From: Gracilaria domingensis
Taxonomy: Eukaryota; Rhodophyta; Florideophyceae; Gracilariales; Gracilariaceae
Direction of reading: 5' to 3'
Assembly (NCBI GenBank): GCA_022539475.1
Contig: VCMS01000312.1
Coordinates: 1 to 63,672 of the forward strand
DNA length: 63,672 nt
Under the pieces are notes generated by a model. The model did no database searches. It had not been told where the DNA came from and saw only the letters and a program-made list of their open reading frames with translations. This document shows positions 54,901-63,672 of the stretch, piece by piece (position 1 is the stretch's first letter; each line of letters begins with the position of its first letter). Made by a program: the position numbers and the translations under genes.

Positions 54901-55948
54901 TGCGCGTCCCACGTGGTACAGTAGACACACGTGCCCGGGAGCCCGTGACGTCACCACTTGGTCTTGTGGAGCCCCCGTTGATCTGGCCGAGCTATACTAC
55001 AGACCCCCCTCCTACCGACAGGCACGCCCCGTGGCTGCGAAGGTCCCACGGCGTTTGCCGCCTTTTCACCAAACGGTCGTCGGCGCGCATCGCCTGGCGC
55101 ACGGCGCGTCTCGCGATGACGCGAAGATGGCGCGGTGCACGGCGCGGCTCGCCACATGCACTGCAGCGCCATTACCCACGCCGCCGTACCCCCTGTGGTA
55201 GGTGCGATCGTACCTTACGTCCCTCGTGGTATTGGAACGCGAAACCGCGAACCGCGACCATTCAGGTTGATCTTGTCGCGCGCCTGGTACCACGTGGTTG
55301 TCTTCGCCTCTTTGGTCCCTCCCGGAGGAGTCCGTCACTCCATCTTCCCCTGTCCGTCCTCCCCCTGGGCGGGTTAGTCCCGGCTTACCAGTTGGTTTCG
55401 AGCCTCCTTTCGGTGGGGTTCGCAGTTGTCAACCGATCGGCACACCGCCCCCTCGTGGTGTCGCTCCTATTCTCTGTTGGCCACTTGGTCTTGTGCCGTA
55501 CTGAGGTGATACCTCGTTGGTTCCGACACGTACTGTCTCTCCGCTTGAGTGAGGGCGCCACTGGGGTGTCGTTGCCTTGGGCGGCCGCGTCGAGGGTGAG
55601 GAGACTCCTGCCCGTGGCTCTTCAGACTTCGTGACCGTACCGGTGCTGACGCCGCTTCTACCTAGTGGTCTGCCTCATCGGGGTGTTCAGGCTTGATTCA
55701 GGTCCAGCCGAGGGGTTTACCCGACTGCGTGGCGTTCAGCGCCCCTCCACCTGGTTCCTCGCGGTCTCCTTCCGTCCTTTAGGTTCCCTCTGGGGTGGTT
55801 GTAACCTCCCTGGTTCACGGAACCCGTCCAGCCGGCGCACAACCCTGGTCATTTTGACGGTGTGTCAGCTCGCTCGAGCGGCGTGCCCGTTCTCTGTGAC
55901 CCCTCAGGTTTCATCTAGTCATCCAATTGGTGGTGTTCCCCCTCTCGG
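54901..55948 (+). other. leader of the element B convergent ORF
   Basis: 1 kb between the LTR and the start of the RGG-box ORF. GC-rich and open in one frame for 244 codons (54900-55634), with no recognisable protein. Probably an untranslated leader or promoter; rich in ACCANNTGGT-like motifs. Confidence 0.45.
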
Positions 55949-58726
55949 TTGGTATCCTCCGTGGCACGCTCTCGCTCCAACTCGCGCCTTTTATACCTCA
56001 TGGATGATCAACCCGCTTCCCCAACGGGGTGGTCGATGACGTTCGAACGCCGTGAAGACGGTGCCGAGGAGGGCATCACGCGCGCCCTTCCCGTTGTGGT
56101 GGACCCCGGGGGTGAGACGGCGCCGTTTCAATCGAATTACCACGTGGTTGACTCTTCGCAGCCCTGTCTGCCGTCCCAGACCGGTACACTTGTGTCCTTT
56201 CCATCGGGCGCCGAGGCTCCCGTGGAGGCCAACCACTTGGTATTGGAGGAGCCGCACTTCGACCCTATAAAGGGATATTCGGCTTCTGAAGTCTCCCCCT
56301 CGGCGGAGGTCAACCGTTCGGTCCGCGAAACTGTTGCCTCCCGGTCGAGGATGTCTGGCAAGACCCCTGGGGTGGCGCGCGGCCGCGGAGGTGGCATCTT
56401 CAAGCCTAACACGCGGTCGAGTACGCGTTCTCGTCAAGACCCTTACGGTCGCGGTGGGTATGATCCCTACGCAGCCGCCGCGGGCCCGAGCAACGTTAAC
56501 CCTCTTGCGGTGGCCGGTACGGTGGAGGCTCAACAGCTGAATCCTCATGACCTTAATAGGACGCACGGGCAGCCGCATGCCCACTATGGTGCACGCTTTG
56601 CCGATATCTCCGCCGAATTGGTCGCTCTGGGGAACTGGCCTTTCCACATCAGTTCCTCACTCTGTCCCTTGCGGTTCCGCCACATGGGTCTCACGCAGTA
56701 TACCGCAATTGCCCGTTGGGATTGTCGCCGGTTGGAGGCGGTGCCTATTGCACCTCCTCCACCACGCAAGGGCGAGAAGCAGAGCCAGTTCGGTCGACAA
56801 CAGTGTTTCCATGCGCGGCAGCGACACACGAAGTTTCTATACTACATCCCCGTGGCCGTACCGTCGGATCTCCCCTTCATCCGCTGCGATGGGGAGGTCC
56901 ACTACTTCCGCCGTTTGGTAGATATCCTTCACCGCTTGGACGAACCTGCTACGCACATCGAGGTCGATCTGGAGTACGTCGCGTTTGAGCGCCCTTTAGA
57001 TACCAATTATTGGACTGACCGTGGGAGGTGGGCGACCGATGCGATGGCTGAGAGCCGTGTTCGTCACCGTAACAACCGTACGCGGACCATGTTCCTGTTC
57101 CACAACGTTGAGTATTGGTCGCAGAGCGACCACAACCGCCGGACATGGTATGTCAATCGACCCTCTTGGTGGGACCACTATGAAGTATGTCAGTGGCTGG
57201 AAGTGCCGACCCCGCCGGTCCTTGCGTACTTTGGTAGTAGCATCTCCCTCGAGAGGAATAACGCATATGCCGTTTGGTCGGTCGCGCGCAGCGAGTGGGC
57301 CGTCATGGTGGCTATCCTCGCCCTTCAGGCTTCCGTGGAAGGTGTGACTTGGGACACGCGCTGCCCTGACAAGTCTGTCGGGATCAGCGGAACTCAACCA
57401 GTTGGTCGTATCTTCAATATTCCCAACGATGTGGTCGGCGACATTCGTGCCATGGGGCTCTCCAACATCGTGGAGGGCACCAAATATACTGCGCAGCAGT
57501 TGGATGGCTACCTCACTGCGGTAAGTAACCACAATTGGGGGCCTGAACAGGGTTGGGATGTCTACGACCCGGAGGTTCATAGCATCGTGCTTCTCCAACA
57601 GCAGCACATGGCTGGCGAAGACCCATTTGGTAATGACGATACCGTGATGGTGGCTGCCGAGAACTATGAGTCCCCCGCATTGCCTCCGTCGGCACCTGTA
57701 CAGGCTACTCCTCCGACCAGCGTGGCTGCGCCTGTTCCAAGTGGTCCGGCGAACCCTCAGGCGGCTGCTCACCCTCCCGGACGGGCTGCCCAGGGGCCTC
57801 TTCGGGTTGGTTTCCAGTCGCTTCCGGTGAATCCGGTGCCCCCTGGTGGTGATAGTGGCGCGATACGGAGCGCTCTGGCTCGTCTCAACCACGCCTCGAT
57901 GGTGCACTTCAACCGTCCTGGTCCCAATGACATCCTCACCGCTGTGGATACTCTTACCAACTTGCTCCCCGTAGTTGCTCACCACGAGCGGCGCACTTCT
58001 GAGCTGCGACAGTTCCGCGACTACTTCCAGCGCAATCTCTACCGTGAGGTGACAGCCTATGTTGGTCAGTTGAGCAACCTTGTGGAAGGCCACGCGCCGT
58101 TACATCGACCCCCTGTGGAAAGTTTCAACCCGTACGCTCCTGCGTCACAGCAACCTGCGACCCCAATGGTAGGCTTTGGTGGCCTTGGTACGTATCAACT
58201 CCCTGGTGGACCTCCTGGTGGTGATCCTGCGGCACCTTTCCATACTCCGCTTGGTCCTCACAACGTTCCTCTTCCTCCAGCAAGTACTGGGACAGGAGCA
58301 CCAAGTGGTTTCTCAACTGGTTTCCGTTCGGCTCCGCTTCCGCCGACGTCCGGTGCTCCTAGGCCGCCTACTGGTCTGACCCCCGGTGCAGGGCCGTCTA
58401 GTGGTCTTGCTCCTCCGACCTCTGGTGGCATCCCTCCGTCTAGCTTACCGCCTTCCTTCCATCCACCCACTGGTCCTGCGAATACCATGCCGGTAGTCAG
58501 CAGCGGTACCCCTGCGGGACCTGCTGGTACTTCTGCTCCCTTACCAAGTGGTGGTGCGCCACCGAGCGCGGCTAGCGGCGGGGGCGGAAGCTCCGCCGGA
58601 CCTATGTCGGTGTCCTCTGGTCGTGGAGGTTCCGCATCATCTCGCGGGACCTCCCGTGGACGTGGTCGCGGTCGTGGAACCAGTCGTGGACGCGGACGTG
58701 GCCGTGGGTCCTCCAAGGCCTCCTAA
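55949..58726 (+). CDS. element B convergent (antisense) ORF, RGG-box protein
   Basis: This is an intact 925-codon ORF opposite to pol; ATG 56001 (MDDQPASPTGWSM) is an alternative start. Residues 1-200 are disordered. About 200-560 is a folded region with FRHMGLTQYTAIARWDC, RHTKFLYYIPVAVPSDLPF, WLEVPTPPVLAYF and VEGTKYTAQQLDGYL. It matches block by block the broken antisense ORF of element A. A Pro-rich linker, a helical part (SELRQFRDYFQRNLYREV) and a long Pro/Gly-rich region follow. The tail is an RGG box (SRGRGRGRGTSRGRGRG), typical of RNA binding. A poly(A) signal lies at 58765. I recognise no known family. A Gag-like or silencing-related role is possible, but that is inference. Confidence 0.82.
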   Translation: MVSSVARSRSNSRLLYLMDDQPASPTGWSMTFERREDGAEEGITRALPVVVDPGGETAPFQSNYHVVDSSQPCLPSQTGTLVSFPSGAEAPVEANHLVLEEPHFDPIKGYSASEVSPSAEVNRSVRETVASRSRMSGKTPGVARGRGGGIFKPNTRSSTRSRQDPYGRGGYDPYAAAAGPSNVNPLAVAGTVEAQQLNPHDLNRTHGQPHAHYGARFADISAELVALGNWPFHISSSLCPLRFRHMGLTQYTAIARWDCRRLEAVPIAPPPPRKGEKQSQFGRQQCFHARQRHTKFLYYIPVAVPSDLPFIRCDGEVHYFRRLVDILHRLDEPATHIEVDLEYVAFERPLDTNYWTDRGRWATDAMAESRVRHRNNRTRTMFLFHNVEYWSQSDHNRRTWYVNRPSWWDHYEVCQWLEVPTPPVLAYFGSSISLERNNAYAVWSVARSEWAVMVAILALQASVEGVTWDTRCPDKSVGISGTQPVGRIFNIPNDVVGDIRAMGLSNIVEGTKYTAQQLDGYLTAVSNHNWGPEQGWDVYDPEVHSIVLLQQQHMAGEDPFGNDDTVMVAAENYESPALPPSAPVQATPPTSVAAPVPSGPANPQAAAHPPGRAAQGPLRVGFQSLPVNPVPPGGDSGAIRSALARLNHASMVHFNRPGPNDILTAVDTLTNLLPVVAHHERRTSELRQFRDYFQRNLYREVTAYVGQLSNLVEGHAPLHRPPVESFNPYAPASQQPATPMVGFGGLGTYQLPGGPPGGDPAAPFHTPLGPHNVPLPPASTGTGAPSGFSTGFRSAPLPPTSGAPRPPTGLTPGAGPSSGLAPPTSGGIPPSSLPPSFHPPTGPANTMPVVSSGTPAGPAGTSAPLPSGGAPPSAASGGGGSSAGPMSVSSGRGGSASSRGTSRGRGRGRGTSRGRGRGRGSSKAS

Positions 58727-58764
58727 GTCACCTCGTGGTTCCCTCTCGTGGATTCTTCTCGACT

Positions 58765-58770
58765 AATAAA
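58765..58770 (+). terminator. polyadenylation signal AATAAA
   Basis: Lies 39 bases after the stop of the RGG-box ORF, in the 150-base gap between the two convergent genes. Confidence 0.6.
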
Positions 58771-58876
58771 GTGTCTTGCATTGTGATCTCTGATCTTCTT
58801 TTGTTTTCCTGTTAGGTTAGTTAGTTAGCTTTTCGTGTAGCGTGGCGTTCAACGGCTTCGATAACCCCCCCCTTCC

Positions 58877-61462
58877 TTAGCGACGCGTACCACGCGAAGC
58901 AATACCAGTTGGTGGGGGCGTTCGCCCTTGTTTGCGCCAGTATCGGATGATGAAGTTGTTAGGGATATGACCAGGTGGTTCCATAGAGTCGTGCTCGGGC
59001 GACCATCCATACCATCTTACCCGGTAGCGCATACCCTTTGTGGTGTGTTCGTGACCTACAATGGTGTCAATAGCGCACTCCTGAGTGTCTACTTGAGGGT
59101 GTGACTCTTCCATTTGGTCATGGGGTGCGTGGCTCCCCGTGGGTGGTGTGACCCGTTGGTCTTGCCGAGGCTCGATCTCCTGTGCCGCTTGGGTCGTGGG
59201 GTCAGCCGTTACGGCTCTGGTGGAAGGTTGACCGCTCGGCTGACTCATCATAGGAGGGGGTATGGGAGACGTTTGCTCCCTCTCCGCTTCCTGCTGCGTT
59301 GGCTCACCTATTGGTTGTGCATTCGCTGTCGTCGGTTGTGCGGCCTTGACAATCCTGTCGATGGAGACCGTGTTCTCCAAACCTTCCATTATGACCGTAG
59401 CGGTATGCTCGTCGGAGCGAATCACCTTGTATGGTCCCGTGGACTTGGGTAGTAGTTTAGAATTGATATCCTCCTCAAGGCGGATGTCCTCTTCCATCTC
59501 CGCTGGGGTTGGTCGCTTACCTTTTGGTGGCACGTCAAGGAAGACCATGTCTCCTGCTACCACTTTGGTCACTTTGCTCACCGTTCGGTCATAGTCCGCT
59601 TTATACCGTTCTTGGGCTGCTGTCATCTTAACTTTGGCAGCAGCCAAAGCGGCGCGTAACTTCTGGAGTATGTCTCTCTTGACCTTCGCCGGTGTGAGTG
59701 TCCCGGCCGCTTCCGAGCGGTCAGGTCCGGGCTGGACGATAATACCATGTGGTGTTCGCGAAAGTACCAGGTCGAATGGGGTTGTTTGAGTGACCCTGTG
59801 GACCTGGAGGTTGTACGCATATGTCAATGGTTGGACATACTCCGACCATGTGGTTTGGTGCTCTTCGACATAGTGCCGTAGGCGTGCCACTAGGGTCTTA
59901 TTGAAGCGTTCCACTTGGCCGTTTGTTTGCGGATGATAGGCCGTGGTAAAGTAGTGCTTGACCCCTAGCATTGTACAAACCGCCTCGAAGAACTTAGAAG
60001 CTAGGTTCGAACCGTTATCGGTCAGTAGGTACATGGGAGCACCGTACGGGTAGACCCAATTCTCCAGGAAGGCTGTCGCTAGTGTCGTTGCCGTTTGGTT
60101 CTTCAGAGGTATGGCTCTGGTGAGCTTTGTGAACCTGTCGGTTATGACTACTACAAAGCGGTAACCCTCTGAGGTCTTGGGCAGGGGCCCCAGTATGTCG
60201 ATTGCTACGAATTCCAGGGGCCCCGCCGCCGGGAATAGCTTTAGGTACTTCCTGTGCTTCGCCACACCACCTCGGGTCTTAATGCACGAATTGCATTGCG
60301 CCACATAGGTATATACATCGTTAGCCATATGCGGCCAGTAGAATTGCCTCCGAAGGGTATAGTACAACCGCGTGGCTCCAGGGTGTCCCGAAAGCCGTGG
60401 ATTGTGTGACAGATATAACACCCTTTGTCTTAATGACTCAGGTACGACCTTCTGGAGAGCTCCGTCTAAAGGCGAGCGTCTGATGAGGTACCCATTGTGG
60501 TCGACGTCGAAATGAGAATCCTTCCTTCCAAGTACGTCAGCGAGCGTTTTGCACAACCTATCGGTCGATTGTTCGCGTAAGAATTCCTCCCGGGTGATTG
60601 GAGCGTGTTCCCCTTCCTCCACAGGAAGGAGGGTCTCCACTACCACTTGGTACGTACTGTCATCATGCCAGTATCCCTTCAGAACTTCATTGACCTCGTG
60701 GTTAGCTGGTTCTATAGTAAAGCATGGGATGTCGTCGTCCACTGGGTCAGTGTCCAATCCTTCGGTATTCAACCGGGACAATGCATCCGCCACTCGGTGC
60801 TTGACCCCGGGGCGGTACTGCACATCGTACTCAAACTCCGAGAGTCTCAGACGCCATCGGGCCAGACGACCCGATGCGTCCGCCAAGCCTAATATCCACC
60901 TCAAGGAGTCGTGATCCGTTCGGAGCGTGAAGCGCACACCATATAGGTAAGGACGTAGCATGAGCATGCTCCAAACAACCGCTAGGCATTCCTTCTCCGT
61001 TACGCTGTAGTTCTGCTCCGCTTGGTTAAGAGCTCTACTCCAATACCCAATTGGTGCGAGCTTGCCGTCCTCCTGTTCCTGCATTAGGCAGCAACCTATT
61101 TGGGCGTCCGACGCATCCGTGTCCAGTGTATACGGGAGTCCCGTTTTGGGCAATGCCAGTACCGGTGGGGAGAGAAGCACTGCTTTCAATGTATAGAACG
61201 CCTCTACCTCGTCCTCTTCCAGGTGGTCAAATTGTGTGGGCTGCCCCTTCTGCAACCTCCGGTTCAGGGGTGCGGCTATCTTTGCAAAACCCTTGATGAA
61301 CCGCCGGTAGACGTTGCATAGACCTATAAAGGATCGTATGTCCGTCTGCGACGTAGGGAGCTTCGCTTCCTGTACCGCTCGGATATTCCGTTTGGTCACT
61401 TCGAGTTTCCCGGGCTTATTGTATGCCCTAGGTACTCTACCTCTTGGTTGAAGAACATACAC
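58877..61462 (-). CDS. pol: gypsy element B pol: RT thumb, RNase H, integrase, chromodomain
   Basis: A clean 861-codon frame. Residues 1-100 are the RT thumb/connection (SFIGLCNVYRRFIKGFAKI). RNase H (105-230) has its four acidic residues: D116 in LDTDASDAQIG, E158 in TEKECLAVV, D183 in RTDHDSL, D226 in VADALSR. Integrase has HNPRLSGHPG and CNSC for zinc, then FVAIDILGPLP, LLTDNGSNL and HPQTNGQVERFNK for the DDE triad. The end is a chromodomain (ECAIDTIVGHEH, YRVRWYGWSPEHDSMEP). All catalytic residues in this part are present. The frame to its right is broken, so the whole polyprotein cannot be made from this copy. Confidence 0.94.
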   Translation of the reverse strand: MYVLQPRGRVPRAYNKPGKLEVTKRNIRAVQEAKLPTSQTDIRSFIGLCNVYRRFIKGFAKIAAPLNRRLQKGQPTQFDHLEEDEVEAFYTLKAVLLSPPVLALPKTGLPYTLDTDASDAQIGCCLMQEQEDGKLAPIGYWSRALNQAEQNYSVTEKECLAVVWSMLMLRPYLYGVRFTLRTDHDSLRWILGLADASGRLARWRLRLSEFEYDVQYRPGVKHRVADALSRLNTEGLDTDPVDDDIPCFTIEPANHEVNEVLKGYWHDDSTYQVVVETLLPVEEGEHAPITREEFLREQSTDRLCKTLADVLGRKDSHFDVDHNGYLIRRSPLDGALQKVVPESLRQRVLYLSHNPRLSGHPGATRLYYTLRRQFYWPHMANDVYTYVAQCNSCIKTRGGVAKHRKYLKLFPAAGPLEFVAIDILGPLPKTSEGYRFVVVITDRFTKLTRAIPLKNQTATTLATAFLENWVYPYGAPMYLLTDNGSNLASKFFEAVCTMLGVKHYFTTAYHPQTNGQVERFNKTLVARLRHYVEEHQTTWSEYVQPLTYAYNLQVHRVTQTTPFDLVLSRTPHGIIVQPGPDRSEAAGTLTPAKVKRDILQKLRAALAAAKVKMTAAQERYKADYDRTVSKVTKVVAGDMVFLDVPPKGKRPTPAEMEEDIRLEEDINSKLLPKSTGPYKVIRSDEHTATVIMEGLENTVSIDRIVKAAQPTTANAQPIGEPTQQEAEREQTSPIPPPMMSQPSGQPSTRAVTADPTTQAAQEIEPRQDQRVTPPTGSHAPHDQMEESHPQVDTQECAIDTIVGHEHTTKGMRYRVRWYGWSPEHDSMEPPGHIPNNFIIRYWRKQGRTPPPTGIASRGTRR

Positions 61463-63430
61463 TTTCGTAGTTTGAGGGTCACGCCTGCCTCTTGTAGCAA
61501 CTGCAGTACCACTTGGACGTGTGAGAAGTGCTCCTCTATGGACCTCGAGTAGATGACTACGTCATCTATGTATACCAATGCGGTTGTCCACTTCACTTTA
61601 GACAGTATAATGTCTAACGCCCTTTGGAATGTAGCGGGGCGTTTCTTAAACCAAACGGCATGCGTAAGAAGCGATACAGGCCTGCGTGGCATGTAAACGC
61701 AGTCTTATCACGGTCACCTCTGGTATTTCGATCTGCCAATACCGCAGTTGGCGTCCAGTGTGGTAAGATGTTCGCATCTCCTAGGGAGTCGATGCATTCA
61801 TCCATCCTCGGGATGGGGTACGAGTCCTTACCGTTACGGCATTGAGTTTTCTGTAGTCAATACAGAACCTCATACGGGTCTCTCCTCGTTTTTGGACTAG
61901 CACTACAGGGCTAGCCCATTCCGAGTTTGCCGGTTCTGTAACCCCTCGCGGAGCATCCGCTCTACCTCCTCCAGCTCTACCTCACGGCCTTATGTCCCGC
62001 GCGGTATGGCTGTTGGTGGATGGACGGGAGTCCGGTTTGAGGTCAATCCTGTGCTGGGTGGCCTTAATGGCTCCAGCTTACCCGACCACATGGTACTGAA
62101 TGGCTCCAGGAGTCCAAGGATCCGAGCTCTGAGCTCTTCCCTTCAAGTCCTATATTCACCTCCGTCTTCCAATTGGTCAGTGGGTCGAGCTCCAGTTTCT
62201 GGTCTTCTCGCTCAGCTAATCGCTGCACCATATGGTCTGTTCGCGACGAATTCAACGAATTGACACTGCCCCCCCTTCCTTAGCATCCACGACCTCGTGG
62301 GACCATTGTGGTATAATCGTAAAGATCGTACGGGAGCCGGTAAGGCAAGACCAATTACGGTGTGTTTTGGCAACTTGACCGGGAGGTTGCTGAAGTTACT
62401 GAGGTAGACCTGAAACGGTTTTGTCGGTATGTTGTCGACTATACCATTCGCCATTAAGGTCATGTGTCGTTCGGCCAACCGTGAATGGTTCTGAATGGAT
62501 AACAGGCCAGGTTGTTAGCATGTGACCTTCACTACCAAGTGGTTCATAGGCGGTATTGTTACCGCCTTTGCCATCGCACCTTGTTGGAGAGTGTGTTTTC
62601 CGGGACCGGTTGGTGTTGAGTGCGGTTCTCTTTCGTAGAGGCACCCTTGTGGTTACAATAATGGCGATCCGGGGCCATTATGGAACAGAACTGTCTTAAA
62701 ACGTGGAAAAATTGCCCTGACATACTGGTCTATAAAAGTTGTGCCGAGGATACAGTCTGTTGCCAGTTGGTTAACGACTATGAAGCGAACTCGACCCTCA
62801 TGGTGTCAATCATACCATTATGGTAAGCGCTCCCATGACGGTTAGTGGTCTGTTGTTGGCGTCAACCAGTGGGTTAGTTAATGTACATGGCTGAAGCTTA
62901 TTAAGTTGTCTGTTAGTTAATAGTTTGGCATTCACCAGATTAGTCCTGCCCCGGTGTCCAGGACAGTGACGCATGGTACCAAGTGGTTAGAAGTAAACCC
63001 GAGGGTGACGTTACCTTATAGTTACTATGCTTGAGAAAGCATATCGGTTCGGTGCCGTCCATAAGGCTCTCCTCCCCTGTAACCAATGGGTAATTGTCCA
63101 TACTTGCACCACTTGGTTCTGGAAGGCCTTCCGTCTTCGGACAGTTGGGGAAGGCCTCTATCCCAACTGTTCGGCGTTTTCCGCCTGCGGGCGGATCCGT
63201 TTGTCGCCTTGCGCGTAACTGAAAGTGTACCTGATCGGGTGGTTGGCTGCATAGTGGTCCGCGCAATTTTGCGGGTCCGGCCTGCCGCTCGTTCCGGGGG
63301 CCCATATATACGTTGGTGGTTTTTGTCTGGCGAGCAAGTCAGAGAGCGTTCCTGTTCTGCGGGAGCCACACTTGGCATCGCTGTGGCCCTAAGTGGTGGG
63401 TGCGCCAAAGCAGAACAACAGAGGAGATAG
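61396..63430 (-). pseudogene. gypsy element B gag end, protease and RT, frame-broken
   Basis: Right-hand, 5' part of the element B coding region. RT palm is readable at 61692-61396 with an intact YIDDVVIYS and FSHVQVVLQLLQEAGVTLKL. Upstream pieces at 61805-61614 hold MDECIDSLGDANIL in another frame. The protease motif VTVLDTGAGL is at about 62940-62970. A zinc-knuckle-like Cys/His set with a stop inside lies near 63350-63420. At least five frame changes separate these pieces, so this part is dead although the pol frame to its left is intact. Confidence 0.75.
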
Positions 63431-63672
63431 TCACGGTATTGTCGGTGGTCCTATTCATCGCGAGCGACGACGCGCGCGATGGGGTGACGGGTTGGCCTCC
63501 AAGTGAGAGTACTGCTACTCCGTTGCATGGCGGGGATGGTCCTCGTGATTACATATTGTTGAATGGGAGCGCGCTAGGTACCTTCCTGGCTGACTTCCGG
63601 TACGGATATCCTGTGTGTGGGAGCTAGGTTTGTCTTGAGGGTGGCTCGCTTTGGAATAGCGAAGCTGGACAA

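Larger units (their letters stand above)
54555..63117. repeat. dispersed palindrome ACCANNTGGT, about 21 exact copies
   Basis: Exact copies start at 54555, 54642, 54702, 54953, 55289, 55387, 56139, 56232, 57397, 58300, 58543, 58904, 58970, 59744, 59845, 60642, 62085, 62227, 62534, 62978 and 63108. One-base variants lie at 54908, 55480, 55922, 61046, 61218, 61508 and 62168. They fall in LTR, leader, both ORFs and the protease region, in different reading frames. One further copy lies at 552 in element A. Counted by eye. Confidence 0.8.
54534..63672 (-). mobile_element. Ty3/gypsy chromovirus element B with a convergent ORF
   Basis: Reading leftward from the window edge: a broken gag zinc knuckle (near 63400), a protease with an intact DTGAG (about 62945-62961), a frame-broken RT, and then a clean frame covering the RT thumb, RNase H, integrase and chromodomain (61462-58877). 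A spacer of 150 bases, an oppositely oriented ORF (58726 back to 55949), its leader and an LTR follow. The 5' LTR lies outside the window. Layout is the same as in element A. Confidence 0.85.

Noticed and set aside
1..63672. CRISPR array or bacterial operon structure
   Set aside because: No regular short repeats with unique spacers; genes are eukaryotic, with retrotransposons, a probable intron and TATA boxes.

Overview
The window looks like nuclear DNA of an intron-poor eukaryotic alga. A florideophyte red alga of the Chondrus type is my best guess, but this is inference from compact, mostly single-exon secreted-protein genes, TATA boxes, chromodomain Ty3/gypsy elements and eukaryote-only genes (serine palmitoyltransferase, ECM29, an ERGIC-53-like lectin). 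No rRNA and no clean tRNA was seen.

Left block (1-22.1 kb): a decayed Ty3/gypsy element on the + strand (element A). Its pol gene stops inside the RNase H domain at 2510 and resumes at the next codon at 16346. The 13.8 kb in between (2511-16345) is bounded by imperfect terminal inverted repeats and a 2-bp target duplication, so it reads as a large DNA transposon inserted into the retroelement. It carries broken copies of three cellular genes (LCB2 on -, ECM29 on +, an ERGIC-53/VIP36 lectin on -), a broken transposase on -, and many near-perfect hairpins. Downstream, element A continues with integrase and chromodomain (to 18514). It then has a convergent ORF on the opposite strand (21402 to 19178), a TATA box for that ORF, and a probable LTR.

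Middle block (22.1-51 kb): a gag fragment and a tRNA-like relic; a two-zinc-finger gene whose start codon seems split by an intron; a broken ORF; long AT-rich stretches; an RNase H-fold protein. Then comes a row of secreted or membrane protein genes: a Cys-rich secreted protein, a secreted haloalkane dehalogenase/Renilla-luciferase-like enzyme, a small secreted protein, a signal-anchor protein and a multi-pass protein. After these come a C2H2 protein, a GC-rich SAM methyltransferase, a Sel1-repeat protein in two frames, and a type I membrane protein with two Cys-rich repeats. Most of these I cannot assign beyond fold or topology.

Right block (51-63.7 kb): a broken Ty1/copia fragment (+), a gypsy gag (-, element C), an LTR, and gypsy element B (-). 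Element B has pol on the - strand and a 900-residue RGG-box ORF on the + strand, converging tail to tail. The B ORF and the element-A antisense ORF are homologous, so the convergent ORF is a conserved part of this retroelement family. Element B is also studded with about 21 exact copies of the palindrome ACCANNTGGT, which I cannot explain.
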